Made by a program: the position numbers and the translations under genes
Shown here: in pieces, positions 11,406 to 24,100 of the stretch
How positions within the stretch are numbered: the first letter of the stretch is position 1
Layout: the number at the start of each line of letters is the position of its first letter
Source: Alopecurus myosuroides
Taxonomy: Eukaryota > Streptophyta > Magnoliopsida > Poales > Poaceae
Length of the DNA stretch: 64,000 nucleotides
Assembly: GCA_028641055.1 (NCBI GenBank)
Contig: CM054060.1
Coordinates: 293,680,660 to 293,744,659, forward strand
Direction: 5' to 3'
The notes under the pieces: model-generated
Told to the model about the DNA's origin: nothing
Databases searched by the model: none
What the model saw: the letters and a program-made list of their open reading frames with translations, nothing else

Positions 11406-11641
11406 CTCCCTCTGTTTTTAGATACAAGGCCATCTCATTTTACGTGTCGAACTTTGATTTTGATTTCGGTCAACAAATTATGAGTTATATTTCATAAAAG
11501 TATATATCACTGGAATGTTCTTCAAATTTGTATCTAATGACATACTTATTATGGCATATAACTCAGATTTTGTTGGTAAAATTAATGATCAAATTTAGTA
11601 CTAAAAATATAAAGTGGCCTTGTATTTATTAATGGAGGGAG
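11406..11641. mobile_element. Stowaway-like MITE (Tc1/Mariner type)
   Basis: A 236-bp element with TA on both sides (11404-11405 and 11642-11643). It starts CTCCCTCTGTTTTTAGATAC and ends TTATTAATGGAGGGAG, the classic grass Stowaway terminus. Confidence 0.85.
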
Positions 11642-11777
11642 TATTTTGCTTTCTACCCGAAACGGTCCAAACTATTGGTCCTCTCCTAGGATTGAACTTC
11701 GCACTACTCCCGTTTACACTTATTTCACGATGCGCTCCATGGCCCCCAACATGAGAGATGAGACAGACATGGTCGAT

Positions 11778-11817
11778 GTCATTAAGAATGAGCGCATGTC
11801 ATTAAGAATGAGCGCAT
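11778..11817 (+). repeat. 20-bp tandem duplication
   Basis: GTCATTAAGAATGAGCGCAT occurs twice head to tail without a mismatch, a recent local duplication. Confidence 0.85.
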
Positions 11818-11825
11818 CTAACAAA

Positions 11826-12368
11826 AGGCTAGTCACAATGGGGAGTAACATAGACTAGTAACATACACGTTATTCTAGGCTATATTAGAGCAAGTTCAAT
11901 AGTATAGCTAGCAGCTGGCTATAAGAAATTGCCATGTCACCTATAGCCAACTATAGAGCCAACTTGTACAATAGTGAGCTATAAGAATGTCTTACTTTAT
12001 TGATATATGGCCCACCACCCACTCTCACAAAGTGTCTAGGAGCACGTGCTATAGCTAGCTCTTGCATGAGAGCCCACTCATCTTCTCTCTCCTCTTCTCT
12101 CTCTTCCATGTCATCACAAAAATAGTATTTTAATCCTTATAGCCCGCTTACATAAGCTTATTGTACTTGCTCTTACCACCTCCATAGTGGGTAGTAACAA
12201 ACATGTGGTGTCATGCAAAGCCTTATTAATTAGCTTGTAGACTCAGAGTGTCTTGGGATATGTGATGTCCACCACCATCTATTTCCTCATTAATTACTTG
12301 CCACATCATCTTTTTGTCCTACGTGGCATCTATGTTACTACTAAATTACTGCCCATTGTGACTAGCCT
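11826..12368. mobile_element. MITE with 17-bp perfect TIR, containing another MITE
   Basis: The left end AGGCTAGTCACAATGGG is the exact complement of the right end CCCATTGTGACTAGCCT. The 543-bp total includes a nested 285-bp MITE, so the element itself is about 255 bp. The superfamily is uncertain because no clear target duplication was found. Confidence 0.75.
11888..12172. mobile_element. Tourist-like MITE nested in the previous MITE
   Basis: TTA flanks at 11885-11887 and 12173-12175. The ends GAGCAAGTTCAATAGTATAG and (complement) GAGCAAGTACAATAAGCTTA form the inverted repeat. It is the younger of the two MITEs. Confidence 0.8.
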
Positions 12369-13559
12369 AAGTGATCCTGAAACTAAACGATTGCATTACC
12401 GTTAAAGCATGTCCACCGGGACCCCCAAATGCGTGGGGATCTAGACATAAAAATGCCCATAGTGGCGGCCCAAGTGTCCGGGCCGAGTTAAATATGTCCG
12501 GCACGCTTGAACAACGCACTAAACTTGAGGGCCTGCTGAGGGCCCCGTACATGCTCTCCGACAGGTGGGGTCCAATCGTCATAGATACAGAGTGGCAGAG
12601 GCCAGGTGCCAAATTATTTTTCTTTCCCTCTACATTGTCATCTAGGGCGTCAAAACCCCCAATCTTCCTTCCCCTTTTCACGATTTTCCGGCGTCGTCAC
12701 ACCTTCTTGCCTTCCTTGACCATGCAGCAAAGATACCCGACCTCTCGCAACCTCGTAAGCCGTCGGCGTCGAGCCAGAGACCTCCGAAGAAGACGGTGAA
12801 GAAGCATCAGGAGGACCAGCCGCATGACTTGACACCATCGCGGATCTGGCAGGTCCTTTCCGCCGGTCGACAAGCCCGATGAGAACGAGCGAGGGCGGAA
12901 ATGCAGCCATTTACGCCGATGTGCTGCTCGAATTTATCCAAAGTAGCACACCAGCCATCCCTTGTGGGAGCTCCTCGTCATTTCCCCCGACCTATTTCAC
13001 CGACCCTATGATGGTGCCGCCGATGCAAAAAATGTTTCTCCATCTCGCCAAATGAGAACGCGTGCATCAACCCAGACTGCGACATCGACATCAAATAGGA
13101 TGTCGTCTTGAATGACCCGATGACGCTACGTCGAACACGAGTCACAAACGATGACTTGTAGCTTCCTGAGGCCAATTCGTCGGTGACGTTGACATGCTGA
13201 GCGAAATTCCCGAGCTTGACGAGTTATATGTATTTATGCAACTGTGCATTTAAAGTCGACGATGTGAATTGTGGATTGATTGTAACCGACCATTGAATTG
13301 TGCATTGATTGTGTCAGGCCATGTAAATTGTGCATTGATTGTAGCCGACAATGTGAATTGTGCATTTGGACATGCATGATGTTGAGACCGGCTACGACTT
13401 CAGGAGGCCAAAGGTGAGTGGTTACATAGGCAAGGATGGTGACCTGTCGTGTGACTCTTAGATGGTGGTAAGCCTAGACGCCAGCCGCGGCTCACAACAA
13501 ACTCGTGATTCCTATTAGGAACAGATTAACAAGGATTTTCAAGGAAAAAAGTCATATCC
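12369..13559 (+). other. Probable Harbinger-related element, left part
   Basis: Starts near 12404 with AGCATGTCCACCGGGACCCC, like the ends of Triticeae Harbinger-type elements. A possible complementary GGACATGC lies at about 13367. Frames are short and interrupted. Two short related motifs (GTGAATTGTGGATTGATTGT and variants) repeat around 13260-13360. Confidence 0.35.
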
Positions 13560-14330
13560 ACCATCCGACCAATTCCTCGGTCGCAATGAAGTCAATTGAA
13601 AATGTGTGGGACGTCATATAAGGGATTTTTAGTAAGTTTCATGGGTGCCATGGATAAATTATGTTGAGAAATGAGAACGGCAAGAACGATGAGTTGAAAG
13701 TAAGATACTCTAAACTCCTATCTACTTGGCATGCACATGAAATTTCTATAATTTTCATGCCTATTTGACGTATGCCCTATTATCTAGTTGCAAGATGGTC
13801 ACACTATGTACATCTAGCTAAACCTTGGTAGGAAGAATCCCTTCAACTTGATGTATTATTGGATCAAGATTAAAAATTGTGCAAAGTAGAGTAAACTTTG
13901 TCTCACTTTGAACATCCAAGAGGAAGAGGCGGCGAGATAGATGAAGTTCGGATGCCGGGGACGGGTCAGAACGGCTAATCGGGACTAATATAGAAAATGT
14001 GGCAAAGAAGGTGACATTACGGGTCTCCATTCATGATTCGGCTGGCGTGTACATGAAGGAGGTCTCATCAGTCTCGGCTACCAAATTGAAGATGCACACT
14101 GGCAACTAAAAATGATGGGACAACTACTTTGACGTGTAGAAGCACAAACTGAATGCCATGGAGAAGACGGGAAAGCGCTGGATCATGGCCACCGACACGA
14201 GCGACATGAGCCACAATCAAAATGCCTACTTTGCCAAAGAAAGAATGTGCATCATGGAGGAGAGGAAGTCAAGGGGAAAGGAGGCTGAAGACACGACCGG
14301 AGAGGTGAATAAAGAGGATGTGAGAACTTC
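13560..14330 (+). pseudogene. Decayed Harbinger ORF1-like (Myb/SANT-type) gene
   Basis: Scattered plus-strand frames read like the Myb/SANT-type DNA-binding partner of Harbinger transposases. In order, they are a KKSYPPSDQFLGR piece, a SKFHGCHG...RNENGKNDELK piece, and the open segment 14158-14379 with YFAKERMCIMEERKSR. In this family a Lys/Glu-rich helical end follows the SANT domain. Stops and frame changes break every segment. The assignment rests on overall pattern only and is tentative. Confidence 0.35.
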
Positions 14331-14374
14331 ATTAATATCCAGCAGAGGTTTTACAGAAAAGGACCCAACAGAAA

Positions 14375-14406
14375 GATAAAATTACACCGGGGTCCTTGAA
14401 AATTGA
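14375..14406 (+). repeat. Left terminal inverted repeat of the MULE
   Basis: Matches the complement of 27055-27086 at roughly two thirds of positions, best over TAAAATNNCACC and CTTGAA. Confidence 0.5.
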
Positions 14407-17400
14407 CCAACAAACCTTGGATCTAAACTGAAAAAAGCAATCCGGTTGAGCTCCTTCTTCGCCTCGTCGAGATGGAACCACGCCATGGCCAACCGCAGCA
14501 ACGCCGGGGACTACACCACTTGGGTCACTACAGCGGGAGCCAACCACAGCGGGGTGGCAGAGCCTCCAGAAACGGAGTGAGCAGCAATAGCTAATTTTTG
14601 TGCCTCTGTTTCTGCTGCAGCTGCCAATCTCTGTGCCTCTCTCTCTGCTGCAGCTGCAACCTTTTGTGCCTCCCTCTAAGCTGCAGCCAACTGTTTTTCT
14701 TCTTGTTTCATTGCAGCATCTGCCTCCCTTTGAGCCTTCTTCTGGGCATCAAGAAGTGCTTTATTTTTTGCAGCAAGTTCCCTTTGAGTATGTTGCACAA
14801 ATTCTCTTGTCTGGGCTCTTGCCTGCTTCATTATTTCCTTGTCATGTTTGTTTTTCTCTCTTTCTTATGCTGCAACAAGCCTCCTCCTTTCCGCATCTTC
14901 AACTTTCTTGGTTGCCTGCTCATGTTTCTTCCTTGCTGCATCTTCAGCCTTTCTCTCATCTGCTTCCCTTCTCTGTAGTAAAATAGCCTGTTTTCTGTCC
15001 TCCAGCTCTTTCTCTCTTTGTCTCTTCAACAGAAGTAGGTGCTTTGTAAGCTCAGATTGTGTCACTGTGCTTGTGCTTCCTTGAGTTTGGTTTAGGAGGT
15101 ATTGAGCAGCAGTGAGAAATGCTGAATGTGGTACTGCTGTTCTTTCAACAACTCTGTTAGGTGGCCTCTGTAAATGTAACAAAATAGAAGGGTTTTAGCA
15201 GTTCCGTGAAGTAAGGTGGCCTCTGTAAATGTAACAAGAGCAGAAGTACCTGTTGAAACATGTTGTCTAACATAAGATCTTCAATTACTATGGCCTCTGT
15301 TGAACTGTTCTGTGTTGGGTTATGATCCTGTCATTGCAATGATAACAGTGAGAACAATAATTGCAACGATGAGAAAAATAACAACTAAATTAAGTAATAA
15401 AATACCTGGTTAATTATAGGAGGTTCTTCAGGTTCCACTTGTGCTTCGAGAACTTCCACATTGGCTCTTGGAGGTGGCATTCCAGCTTTGAAGTATTTAC
15501 AACATTTCTTATTATGATCTGGTTCACCATAATAGCTAAAGTGCATTATTACACCATGTCTTGACATTCTTTTCCCACCAGTTCCACATATAATTTCTTC
15601 TGGTGATTTCCTTCTGCTCTTGCATGGCCTGCCAACATGCTTCTGATAATTTGGAGGCTCAATGGGGGGCCCATCCCTCTTTTCCCATTCTGTCCTATCC
15701 CTGCATGGATACACTATGTTCTTATAAGCCATCTTGAAGCTATGCACCGAGTAGCATTGATCCACCAGTGCATGAGCATCAAGTCTCTCATGTCTACATA
15801 CTGCTAGTACATGTAGACAAGGAATTCCACTTTTCTGCCATCTACAGCAAGTGCAACTCCTGGTCTTCAGATCAACTATGTATTCCACCCCTCTGTCACC
15901 AACTTGGAATAATTTATCCCCTGGCCCATGCACATAAGCAGTGTTTGCAAGTTCCTTAAGCTCCTCAATCTTCTTCCTTATCTTTGGGCATATGGTACCT
16001 TGCCTTTTCTCAGCCTCAAGCTGCTTGCTGTAGTGTCTAGTCATCCATTGCTCTTTGATCCTGTCAAACATGGATAGTATTGGCAGTTCCCTAGCATCAA
16101 GAATGCACCTATCATGGATGGAATATATCAGCACTACTAAATGGTTAACATGGAATACATAGGAAATGACATGGAAGATATCACAGTGCTTACTTATTGA
16201 AGACCTCACAATTATTGTTGATCAAGATATCACATTTGGGTAGGTCACATTGAAAGGCTCTAACCCAAGTGTGTGGCTCAAGATCATGCAACCAATTATA
16301 TGCATCCAAATTCAAATCCTTCATCTCATTCATGTATAGTTCATAGTTCACCACTGTGGTACTTCTAGCTATCTTCCAAGTTGATTTTTTAGTGCATCAC
16401 CTTTGAAATTTTGCTGGAAATTCTTCCACATGTGTCTGACATAGAACCTATGTTCTGAATCAGGGAACAACTCACTGACAACATTTATGAGTCCCTATGA
16501 AGCATTGACAAACCAAAAGTACATCAGTAAAAAAACAACAAGTACAACAGCATTATCAAATACAAACCAATATGAAGGACATTGTGACATCAGTAGTTAC
16601 CTTTTGTTTGTCAGACATAAGTGTCCAGGGTGCAGTATTGACAATGCCTAGATCATTCTTCAGTCTTTCAAGAAACCAACACCAATTTGGTTTGTCTTCA
16701 ACTTCCACAACAGCAATTGCAATAGGAAAAATACAATTGTTTGGATCAATGCCCACAACAGCTAGCAACTGGCCTCTAAACCTAGTCTTGATGTGACACC
16801 CATCAAGAAAAATTATTGGTCTGCACCCCTGTAGGAACCCCCTCTTGCATGCATCAATTGTAACACCCGGGGGATTTCCCTCAAATAGAATTGCTTGTTT
16901 TCTTTTTTGCATGCATTGCCTCATGCATCATATGCACCTTTGTTTTCAAACCAATTTAAACTTCAAACATGTTCCAAATGGTTTCAATTAAAATTGCAAA
17001 CAAACCATTCAAATTGTAAACCACAAAGTGGAATTCAAATATTGAAATGCTTGGTTATTTCAAAACCCTTTTATTAAAACCCTATTTTGCTAATTCCAAT
17101 TTAAATTCAAATAATAAACCTTGCTCCAATTCAATTACTCAATTTAAAGTCAAATTCACTTGAAATTCAATCAAATTCAAAACAGCACAAATATTTGAAG
17201 ATTTCAAAAACAAAAGTTTGTGCACTTGGGCATTTTGAGTGCTGAGTGCAAAGAAATTTACTTCATAATTTTTGGAGTTGTAAAACTCCCTCAAATCCAA
17301 ATGCTAAATCACCTTTTACAAAAAAATGGTGGAGGAGGCAGCCAATCGGCCAGGCCCAAATGCCCAACCGGAGGCCACCTACAACCCCTGCCTAGCCCAT

Positions 17401-18086
17401 CTCCTTCTTCTTCCGTACAGAGAACACGAGGAGGGCATGGATGCCTTTTCCAGCAGAGCACCACCACCTCCATGGTCCCCTCTCCACCTCCTCCTTTATC
17501 TACCCCTCCTCTCCTGATTCCCCAGAACCCTAACCTATCCCTCCTCCTCCCTCTCGAGCCGCCTCCACAAACCCTCGCCTCCTCCTTTCTCCTCTGTCCC
17601 TGGTTTGTCTGAAGTTTTTTTTCTGAACCGAGGGACAGCCCGGAGCACCTCGCCATCGTCCCGCCACCACGGTTCCCATAGAGACGAGCTGGCCGCGGAA
17701 ATGGAACCTCCGTTCTCTCCACGTCGTCCACGCCGAAGATCGGAAGCCCGAGCCACCCAGTCCGTCTCCGCCATAGCCATCTTCCTCCTCTGTCCCTGAA
17801 CTGCCGGCGACACGTTCGTGACAGCCACCACGGCAACGGCCCCTTCAACCTCGTCCTCGAGCCTCTCATGGTGAGCACCACCTCCGGGACTCCTTCCCAT
17901 ACCCTCCCCTTGCTCTGTGTGAGCGCCTTCGAGCGGCAAAATCGCGTCATGCTCGCTGCAGGTCGTCGTCGCTCTACCTCCCGTCCCGTTCGTAGTAAGT
18001 CTGAATCTCATGTGTCAAAGTTCAGTTAACGTCACATAGTTGGTTCTTGTAAAATTCCGATCTGCTATCAGACATATTGTCGCATC

Positions 18087-18141
18087 TAGCCCAGTGACTC
18101 TACCTCCAATCTTCATCCTGGGAGATCCCCGGTTCAATCCT
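18087..18141 (+). promoter_or_regulatory. tRNA-like Pol III module 1 in the 5' LTR
   Basis: A-box-like TAGCCCAGTGA at 18087 and B-box-like GGTTCAATCC at 18131, start-to-start 44 nt as in tRNA genes. Two T5 runs follow at 18164 and 18170. No convincing cloverleaf stems, so it is not a tRNA gene. The 3' LTR copy (22393, 22437) has the perfect A-box TAGCCCAGTGG. Confidence 0.55.
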
Positions 18142-18286
18142 TCTCCGAACCGAAATCCTTCTATTTTTATTTTTGTTTCCGTTGTCCCGGAGCTGAACGT
18201 CTGAAGCTACTTCTGTCCACATTCAGTTAGCTTCGGTCTGCTATTTCATCTAGAGTCACAACCTGTTTGATGCATAACTCGTTTGC

Positions 18287-18341
18287 TGGCCCAGTGGCAG
18301 CAGCCTTGTTCCTGCATCCGTGAGATCCCAAATTCAATTCT
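18287..18341 (+). promoter_or_regulatory. tRNA-like Pol III module 2 in the 5' LTR
   Basis: A-box TGGCCCAGTGG (full match to TRGYNNARNNG) at 18287. A weak B-box AATTCAATTCT sits at 18331, 44 nt on; the 3' LTR copy reads AGTTCAATTCT (22593 and 22637). T4 and T5 runs follow at 18364 and 18377. Confidence 0.5.
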
Positions 18342-18452
18342 CATCCGATGCATAACGCCTTTGTTTTGTTTATGAATTTTTGTCGAAATTCAGTTACGCG
18401 TCCTAGACACGTCTTGTTAGTCCAGAACCGAAGTAAAACAGCAAGTAATGTC

Positions 18453-18506
18453 TGGTCCATTCGGTTGCAGCCAAATCTTCTACCTCGCAGACCCAAGTTC
18501 AAATCC
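18453..18506 (+). promoter_or_regulatory. tRNA-like Pol III module 3 in the 5' LTR
   Basis: A-box-like TGGTCCATTCG (10 of 11) at 18453 and B-box AGTTCAAATCC (10 of 11) at 18496, 43 nt apart. A T4 run follows. The 3' LTR copy lies at 22759 and 22802. Confidence 0.5.
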
Positions 18507-20642
18507 CATCCCCTTCTCTATCATATATTCTTTTGTCAATAATATGTCAATCTTGTTAATTCCATAATTCATGTTTTATAATTCCAAATAACACAAACTT
18601 TCTTTCTATGCTTATCAGAAAAATGTATAGATTATTAATGCGCCATTCTTGCTCATGTTTGCATCTTGTATTGTGCATTTTAGTCTGTGTTATGCATGTC
18701 AACTAAATAACAACATATGGAATGTGTTGGGGGTATTAACTAAATATTGCCCTATTCCATTTAATATTGTTTAGCTCACCTACTTACTGTTTTGCATGTT
18801 AATCAACATTTAATATGATGGTTAGATAAACAACTTAAACCATAATTATTTGTCCGGACTCCGGGTCCGATTAAATTGTCTAAGTTGTACTTTTGCGTTG
18901 CATCCCGCATGTCATGCATATAAAATAGGATCATGCTGGATCTTTTGCCGTAGTAGTAATTGTTGCATCCGGTGTTTCTTTTAGCTCTTTGCTTCTTCGC
19001 GGATAGGACGTTGAGATGATGTGAGCACCGACAAATTCTACGGATGTACCTCTCCAAACTGGATTCCAGGCAAGTATACTCACTTGCTACCTATGTTGCC
19101 TTTCCTCACTTGTTACCGATTCTTTCCGTTGTCTTTATGCTAGCCTAGTATTTTTGATGCTCGTGTCTCGATCCTATCATATGTTTACCTTGCAGCCATG
19201 ATATAGCCTTCCTTAACTGTTGTTTGTTTACCTTGTTGGCCCTCGTGTCGTAGATGCATGCTTAGATTTGTTTGTGCTCGAGTCTTGTTGTCCTTTGTCG
19301 TATCACCTGTTTAGTTTATAGTTGGGTTTCCATTCAATCAACAACATGTTAATGCTTGGGGTAATAATAATTTGATGATAAGGCACCGGCAGGAGGCCCG
19401 GCGTGGTTTTGGAGCCTGCTAGTGTCGAACTTAGGAAAAGAGTCTTGTCTACTGATCCATGATGAGCGCACTAACCGCATGTGGGAAGCGAGTATGGGCG
19501 CCCCCCGCAATTCTGATTCGATTCGCATCTCGTCCAAATCGCCACACTTAGTTCGGGCTTTCCATTTGATGCATGCATATGCACGTGCGAACCCTTGGCA
19601 CCAGGGTGGAACTTTTGTAGTCGGCATTTAGGGCGGCGTTGTCTTCCAGTGCTATGAGGGTCCCCCTTTTCTTCGTGGGGGCTCGATTAGCCGCGCACGC
19701 ACAACACGTGGTTCTTTGGGCTTGATGCGAAGAAGAGTTGGGTTGTGTTGAGTGGCCTGCTTGGTGGGTTTGATCCCCGCCTGGCGGGTTATTCTTACGT
19801 GTACGGCCAAATTGGTGCATCCCTGCAGGGTTAATCTTCTCGAGAAGCCGTGTTGTCCGCGGTTATGGATGACTTGGTGAAAGTGCTGGCTAACAAGTAC
19901 TCAGACAACTTACACTTAACGATGATAACTTGACTAGTAATATAGATTACCTCCACCATAAAAATGAATGTCACCTTAATCAACAGTGTGACTTTCCTTG
20001 GGTTGCTTCCTTAGTAGGGGGTAACACTGGATGGGTATTGTTTGGTGAGTAGTTATAGTTGGTTTTGTCGCGCTATCTTATCCCTTTCTTTTAGTCGGAT
20101 GTTGTAGCGCGTATCTGTAGTTAGTTAGTGCAGCCCGCTGCCGCTTCTTTGCAATAATCCCTTCCTTCCGTTCTACCCAAAGTATTTGTATCTTGTGATG
20201 ATTGGTTACGTTGGTATCTTGTGAGTATGGTTTATCCACTTGCCAGTACTTAATAGTACTGACCCACGAATCCATTTCGTGGCTGCATATTCCACATTGC
20301 AGTCAACAGGTTTGAAGTCTGACGACGTTAGCTTGGGAATCCCTCCGGCTTGGCCTGGGCAGGGATTGGACGCCATCGGTTATCTTCAGGACTCTTAGTC
20401 CAATTTGTATCTTGTCCGTAGTCGGACACTATTTCGTCTTCCGCTGTTATTTGGATCTTTGTATTGTATAAGTTGTATCCTTGACTCGTTTGACTCGTCT
20501 TGTATATATCTCTTCTGTTGTTGTTGCGGAATATTCGTGAACTGTTGTAATGTTATCATAAATGGCAACCTGAAATCGGTTATTATGCGGATTTGGGTGG
20601 AAATGCCGAAATCTGCATAGTGCCCGATCTCGGGGCGTCACA

Positions 20643-21163
20643 AATGGTATCAGAGCATGGTTTCCGATTCCCGATGTTGTTTCGATACGAATGGTTATCG
20701 AAGCAACGGGTCCGCAAAGCCTGTAGGATAACCTCGCTAACGGTCTTTGTTTCTAGAGTGTCAAAAAACTATTTTCGGCTAAACTATTTTGAAAAGCTCT
20801 CAATAGGATTCTTGTTTTCTCCTTATCTCTATTCTATTTCTCCTATCATCTTATTTGTTTTGGAGTCTCTCTTCCTCTCAATCTTTTGAAGTTTTAGGAT
20901 CCTACGTGGGTGGACGTTTTCTGAGCCTTTAACCTAATAGGTTCGATCATCGGAAGATTCCTGGTGGAAGAACATCGTCATCAATCCGAGCAAGAATCTC
21001 CTGTTAGTGGTGTCGAGAAACTTTTGTTAGTGGTGTCGAGAAGAAGAGATCCGCCCACTGACCCGGGAAATCAACCGCAGCACGAAGACTCCGTAGTTGA
21101 CACCTCTCTTCCCCTTGCCTTGGGTGGATTGCGAGGGCGCAATCCCTTGTTAGTGGTGTCGGC
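20643..21163 (+). other. 521-bp interior of the LARD-like element
   Basis: Begins with the primer site TGGTATCAGAGCA (20645-20657). A motif GTTAGTGGTGTCG occurs three times (near 21003, 21026 and 21150), the last directly before the 3' LTR. There is no obvious polypurine tract and no coding frame of note. Confidence 0.75.
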
Positions 21164-24100
21164 TGTAACACCCGGGGGATTTCCCTCAAATAGAATTGAT
21201 TGTTTTCTTTTTTACATGCATTGCCTCATGCATCATATGCACCTTTGTTTTCAAACCAATTTAAAACTTCAAACATGTTCCAAATGGTTTCAATTAAAAT
21301 ACAAACCATTCAAATTGTAAACCACAAAGTGGAAATTCAAATATTGAAATGCTTGGTTATTTCAAAACCCTTTTATTAGAACCCTATTTTGCTAATTCCA
21401 TTTTAAATTCAAATAATAAACCTTGCTCCAATTCAATTACTCAATTTAAAGTCAAATTCACTTGAAATTCAATCAAATTCAAAACAGCACAAATATTTGA
21501 AAATTTTAAAAACAAAAGTTTGTGCACTTGGGCATTTTGAGTGCTGAGTGCAAAGAAATTTACTTCATAATTTTTGGTGTTGTAAAACTCCCTCAAATCC
21601 AAATGGTAAATCACCTTTTACAAAAAAAAAATGGTGGAGGAGGCAGCCAATCGGCCAGGCCCATATGCCCAACCGGAGGCCACCTACAACCCCTGCCCAT
21701 CCCATCTCCTTCTTCTTCCGTACAGAGAAACACGAGGAGGGCATGGATGCCTTTTCCAGCAGAGCACCACCACCTCCATGGTCCCCTCTCCACCTCCTCC
21801 TTTATCTACCCCTCCTCTCCTGATTCCCCAGAACCCTAACCTATCCCTCCTCCTCCCTCTCGAGCCGCCTCCACAAACCCTCGCCTCCTCCTCTCTCCTC
21901 TGTCCCTGGTTTGTCTGAAGTTTTTTTTCTGAACCGAGGGACAGCCCGGAGCACCTCGCCATCGTCCCGCCACCACGGTTCCCATAGAGACGAGCTGGCC
22001 GCGGAAATGGAACCTCCGTTCTCTCCACGTCATCCACGCCGAAGATCGGAAGCCCGAGCCACCCAGGCCGTCCACGCCATAGCCATCTTCCTCCTCTGTC
22101 CCTGAACTGCCGGCGACACGTTCGTGACAGCCACCACGGCAACGGCCCCTTCAACCTCGTCCTCGAGCCTCTCATGGTGAGCACCACCTCCGGGACTCCT
22201 TCCCATACCCTCCCCTTGCTCTGTGTGCGCGCCTTCGAGCGGCAAAATCGCGTCATGCTCGCTGCAGGTCGTCGTCATCCTACCTCCCGTCCAGTTCATA
22301 GTAATTCTGAATCTCATGTGTCAAAGTTCAGTTAACGTCACATAGTTGGTTCTTGTAAAATTCTGATCTGCTATCATACATATTGTCGCATCTAGCCCAG
22401 TGGCTCTACCTCCAATCTTCATCCTGGGAGATCCCCGGTTCAATCCTTCTCCGAACCGAAATCCTTCTATTTTTATTTTTGTTTCCGTTGTCCCGGAGCT
22501 GAACGTCTGAAGCTACTTCTGTCCACATTCAGTTAGCTTCGGTCTGCTATTTCATCTAGAGTCACAACCTGTTTGATGCATAACTCGTTTGCTGGCCCAG
22601 TGGCAGCAGCCTTGTTCCTGCATCCGTGAGATCCCAAGTTCAATTCTCATCCGATGCATAACGCCTTTGTTTTGTTTATGATTTTTTGTCGAAATTCAGT
22701 TATGCGTCCTGGACACGTCTTATTAGTCCAGAACCGAAGTAAAACAGCAAGTAATGTCTGGTCCATTCGGTTGCAGCCAAATCTTCTACCTCGCAGACCC
22801 AAGTTCAAATCCCATCCCCTTCTCTATCATATATTCTTTTGTCAATAAAATGTCAATCTTGTTAATTCCATAACTCATGTTTTATAATTCCAAATAACAC
22901 AAACTTTCTTTCTATGCTTATCAGAAAAATGTATAGATTATTAATGCGCCATTCTTGCTCATGTTTGCATCTTGTATTGTGCATTTTAGCCTGTGTTATG
23001 CATGTCAACTAAATAACAACATATGGAATGTGTTGGGGTATTAACTAAATATTGCCCTATTCCATTTAATATTGTTTAGCTCACCTACTTACTGTTTTGC
23101 ATGTTAATCAACATTTAATATGATGGTTAGATAAAAACTTAAACCATAATTATTTGTCCGGACTCCGGGTCCGATTAAATTGTCTAAGTTGTACTTTTGC
23201 GTTGCATCCCGCATGTCATGCATATAAAATAGGATCATGCTGGATCTTTTGCCGTAGTAGTAATTGTTGCATCCGGTGTTTCTTTTAGCTCTTTGCTTCT
23301 TCGCGGATAGGACGTTGAGATGATGTGAGCACCGACAAATTCTACGGATGTACCTCTCCAAACTGGATTCCAGGCAAGTATACTCACTTGCTACCTATGT
23401 TGCCTTTCCTCACTTGTTACCGATTCTTTCCGTTATCTTTATGCTAGCCTAGTATTTTCGATGCTCGTGTCTCAATCCTATCATATGTTTACCTTGCAGC
23501 CATGATATAGCCTTCCTTAACTGTTGTTTGTTTACCTTGTTGGCCCTCGTGTCGTAGATGCATGGTTAGATTTGTTTGTGCTCGAGTCTTGTTGTCCTTT
23601 GTCGTATCACCTGTTTAGTTTATAGTTGGGTTTCCATTCAATCAACAACATGTTAATGCTTGGGGTAATAATAATTTGATGATAAGGCACCGGCAGGAGG
23701 CCCGACGTGGTTTTGGAGCCTGCTAGTGTCGAACTTAGGAAAAGAGTCTTGTCTACTGATCCATGATGAGCGCACTAACCGCATGTGGGAAGCGAGTATG
23801 GGCGCCCCCCGCAATTCTGATTCGATTCGCATCTCGTCCAAATCGCCACACTTAGTTCGGGCTTTCCATTTGATGCATGCATATGCATGTGCGAACCCTT
23901 GGCGCCAGGGTGGAACTTTTGTAGTCGGCATTTAGGGCGGCGTTGTCTTCCAGTGCTATGAGGGTCCCCCTTTTCTTCGTGGGGGATCGATTAGCCGCGC
24001 ACGCACAACACGTGGTTCTTTGGGCTTGATGCGAAGAAGAGTTGGGTTGTGTTGAGTGGCCTGCTTGGTGGGTTTGATCCCCGCCTGGCGGGTTATTCTT

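Larger units (their letters stand above)
16859..20642 (+). repeat. 5' LTR of the LARD-like element
   Basis: Starts TGTAACACCCGGGGG, ends GGGGCGTCACA. GC-rich between 17310 and 18010, AT-rich elsewhere. It contains three tRNA-like modules (listed separately). The open frames inside are on both strands and are not called as genes. Confidence 0.9.

Noticed and set aside
17309..17950. 213-codon minus-strand gene in the LTR
   Set aside because: GC-rich LTR with overlapping open frames on both strands; the frame is not kept whole in the solo LTR.
18087..18506. True tRNA genes at the A/B-box modules
   Set aside because: Acceptor and T-arm stems do not pair and no anticodon loop can be drawn, so only promoter-like modules are claimed.
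19422..19631. Conserved 69-codon plus ORF in all three TGTAACAC-family LTRs
   Set aside because: It has no ATG start (GTG), and the DNA itself is nearly identical, so conservation of the frame carries no weight.
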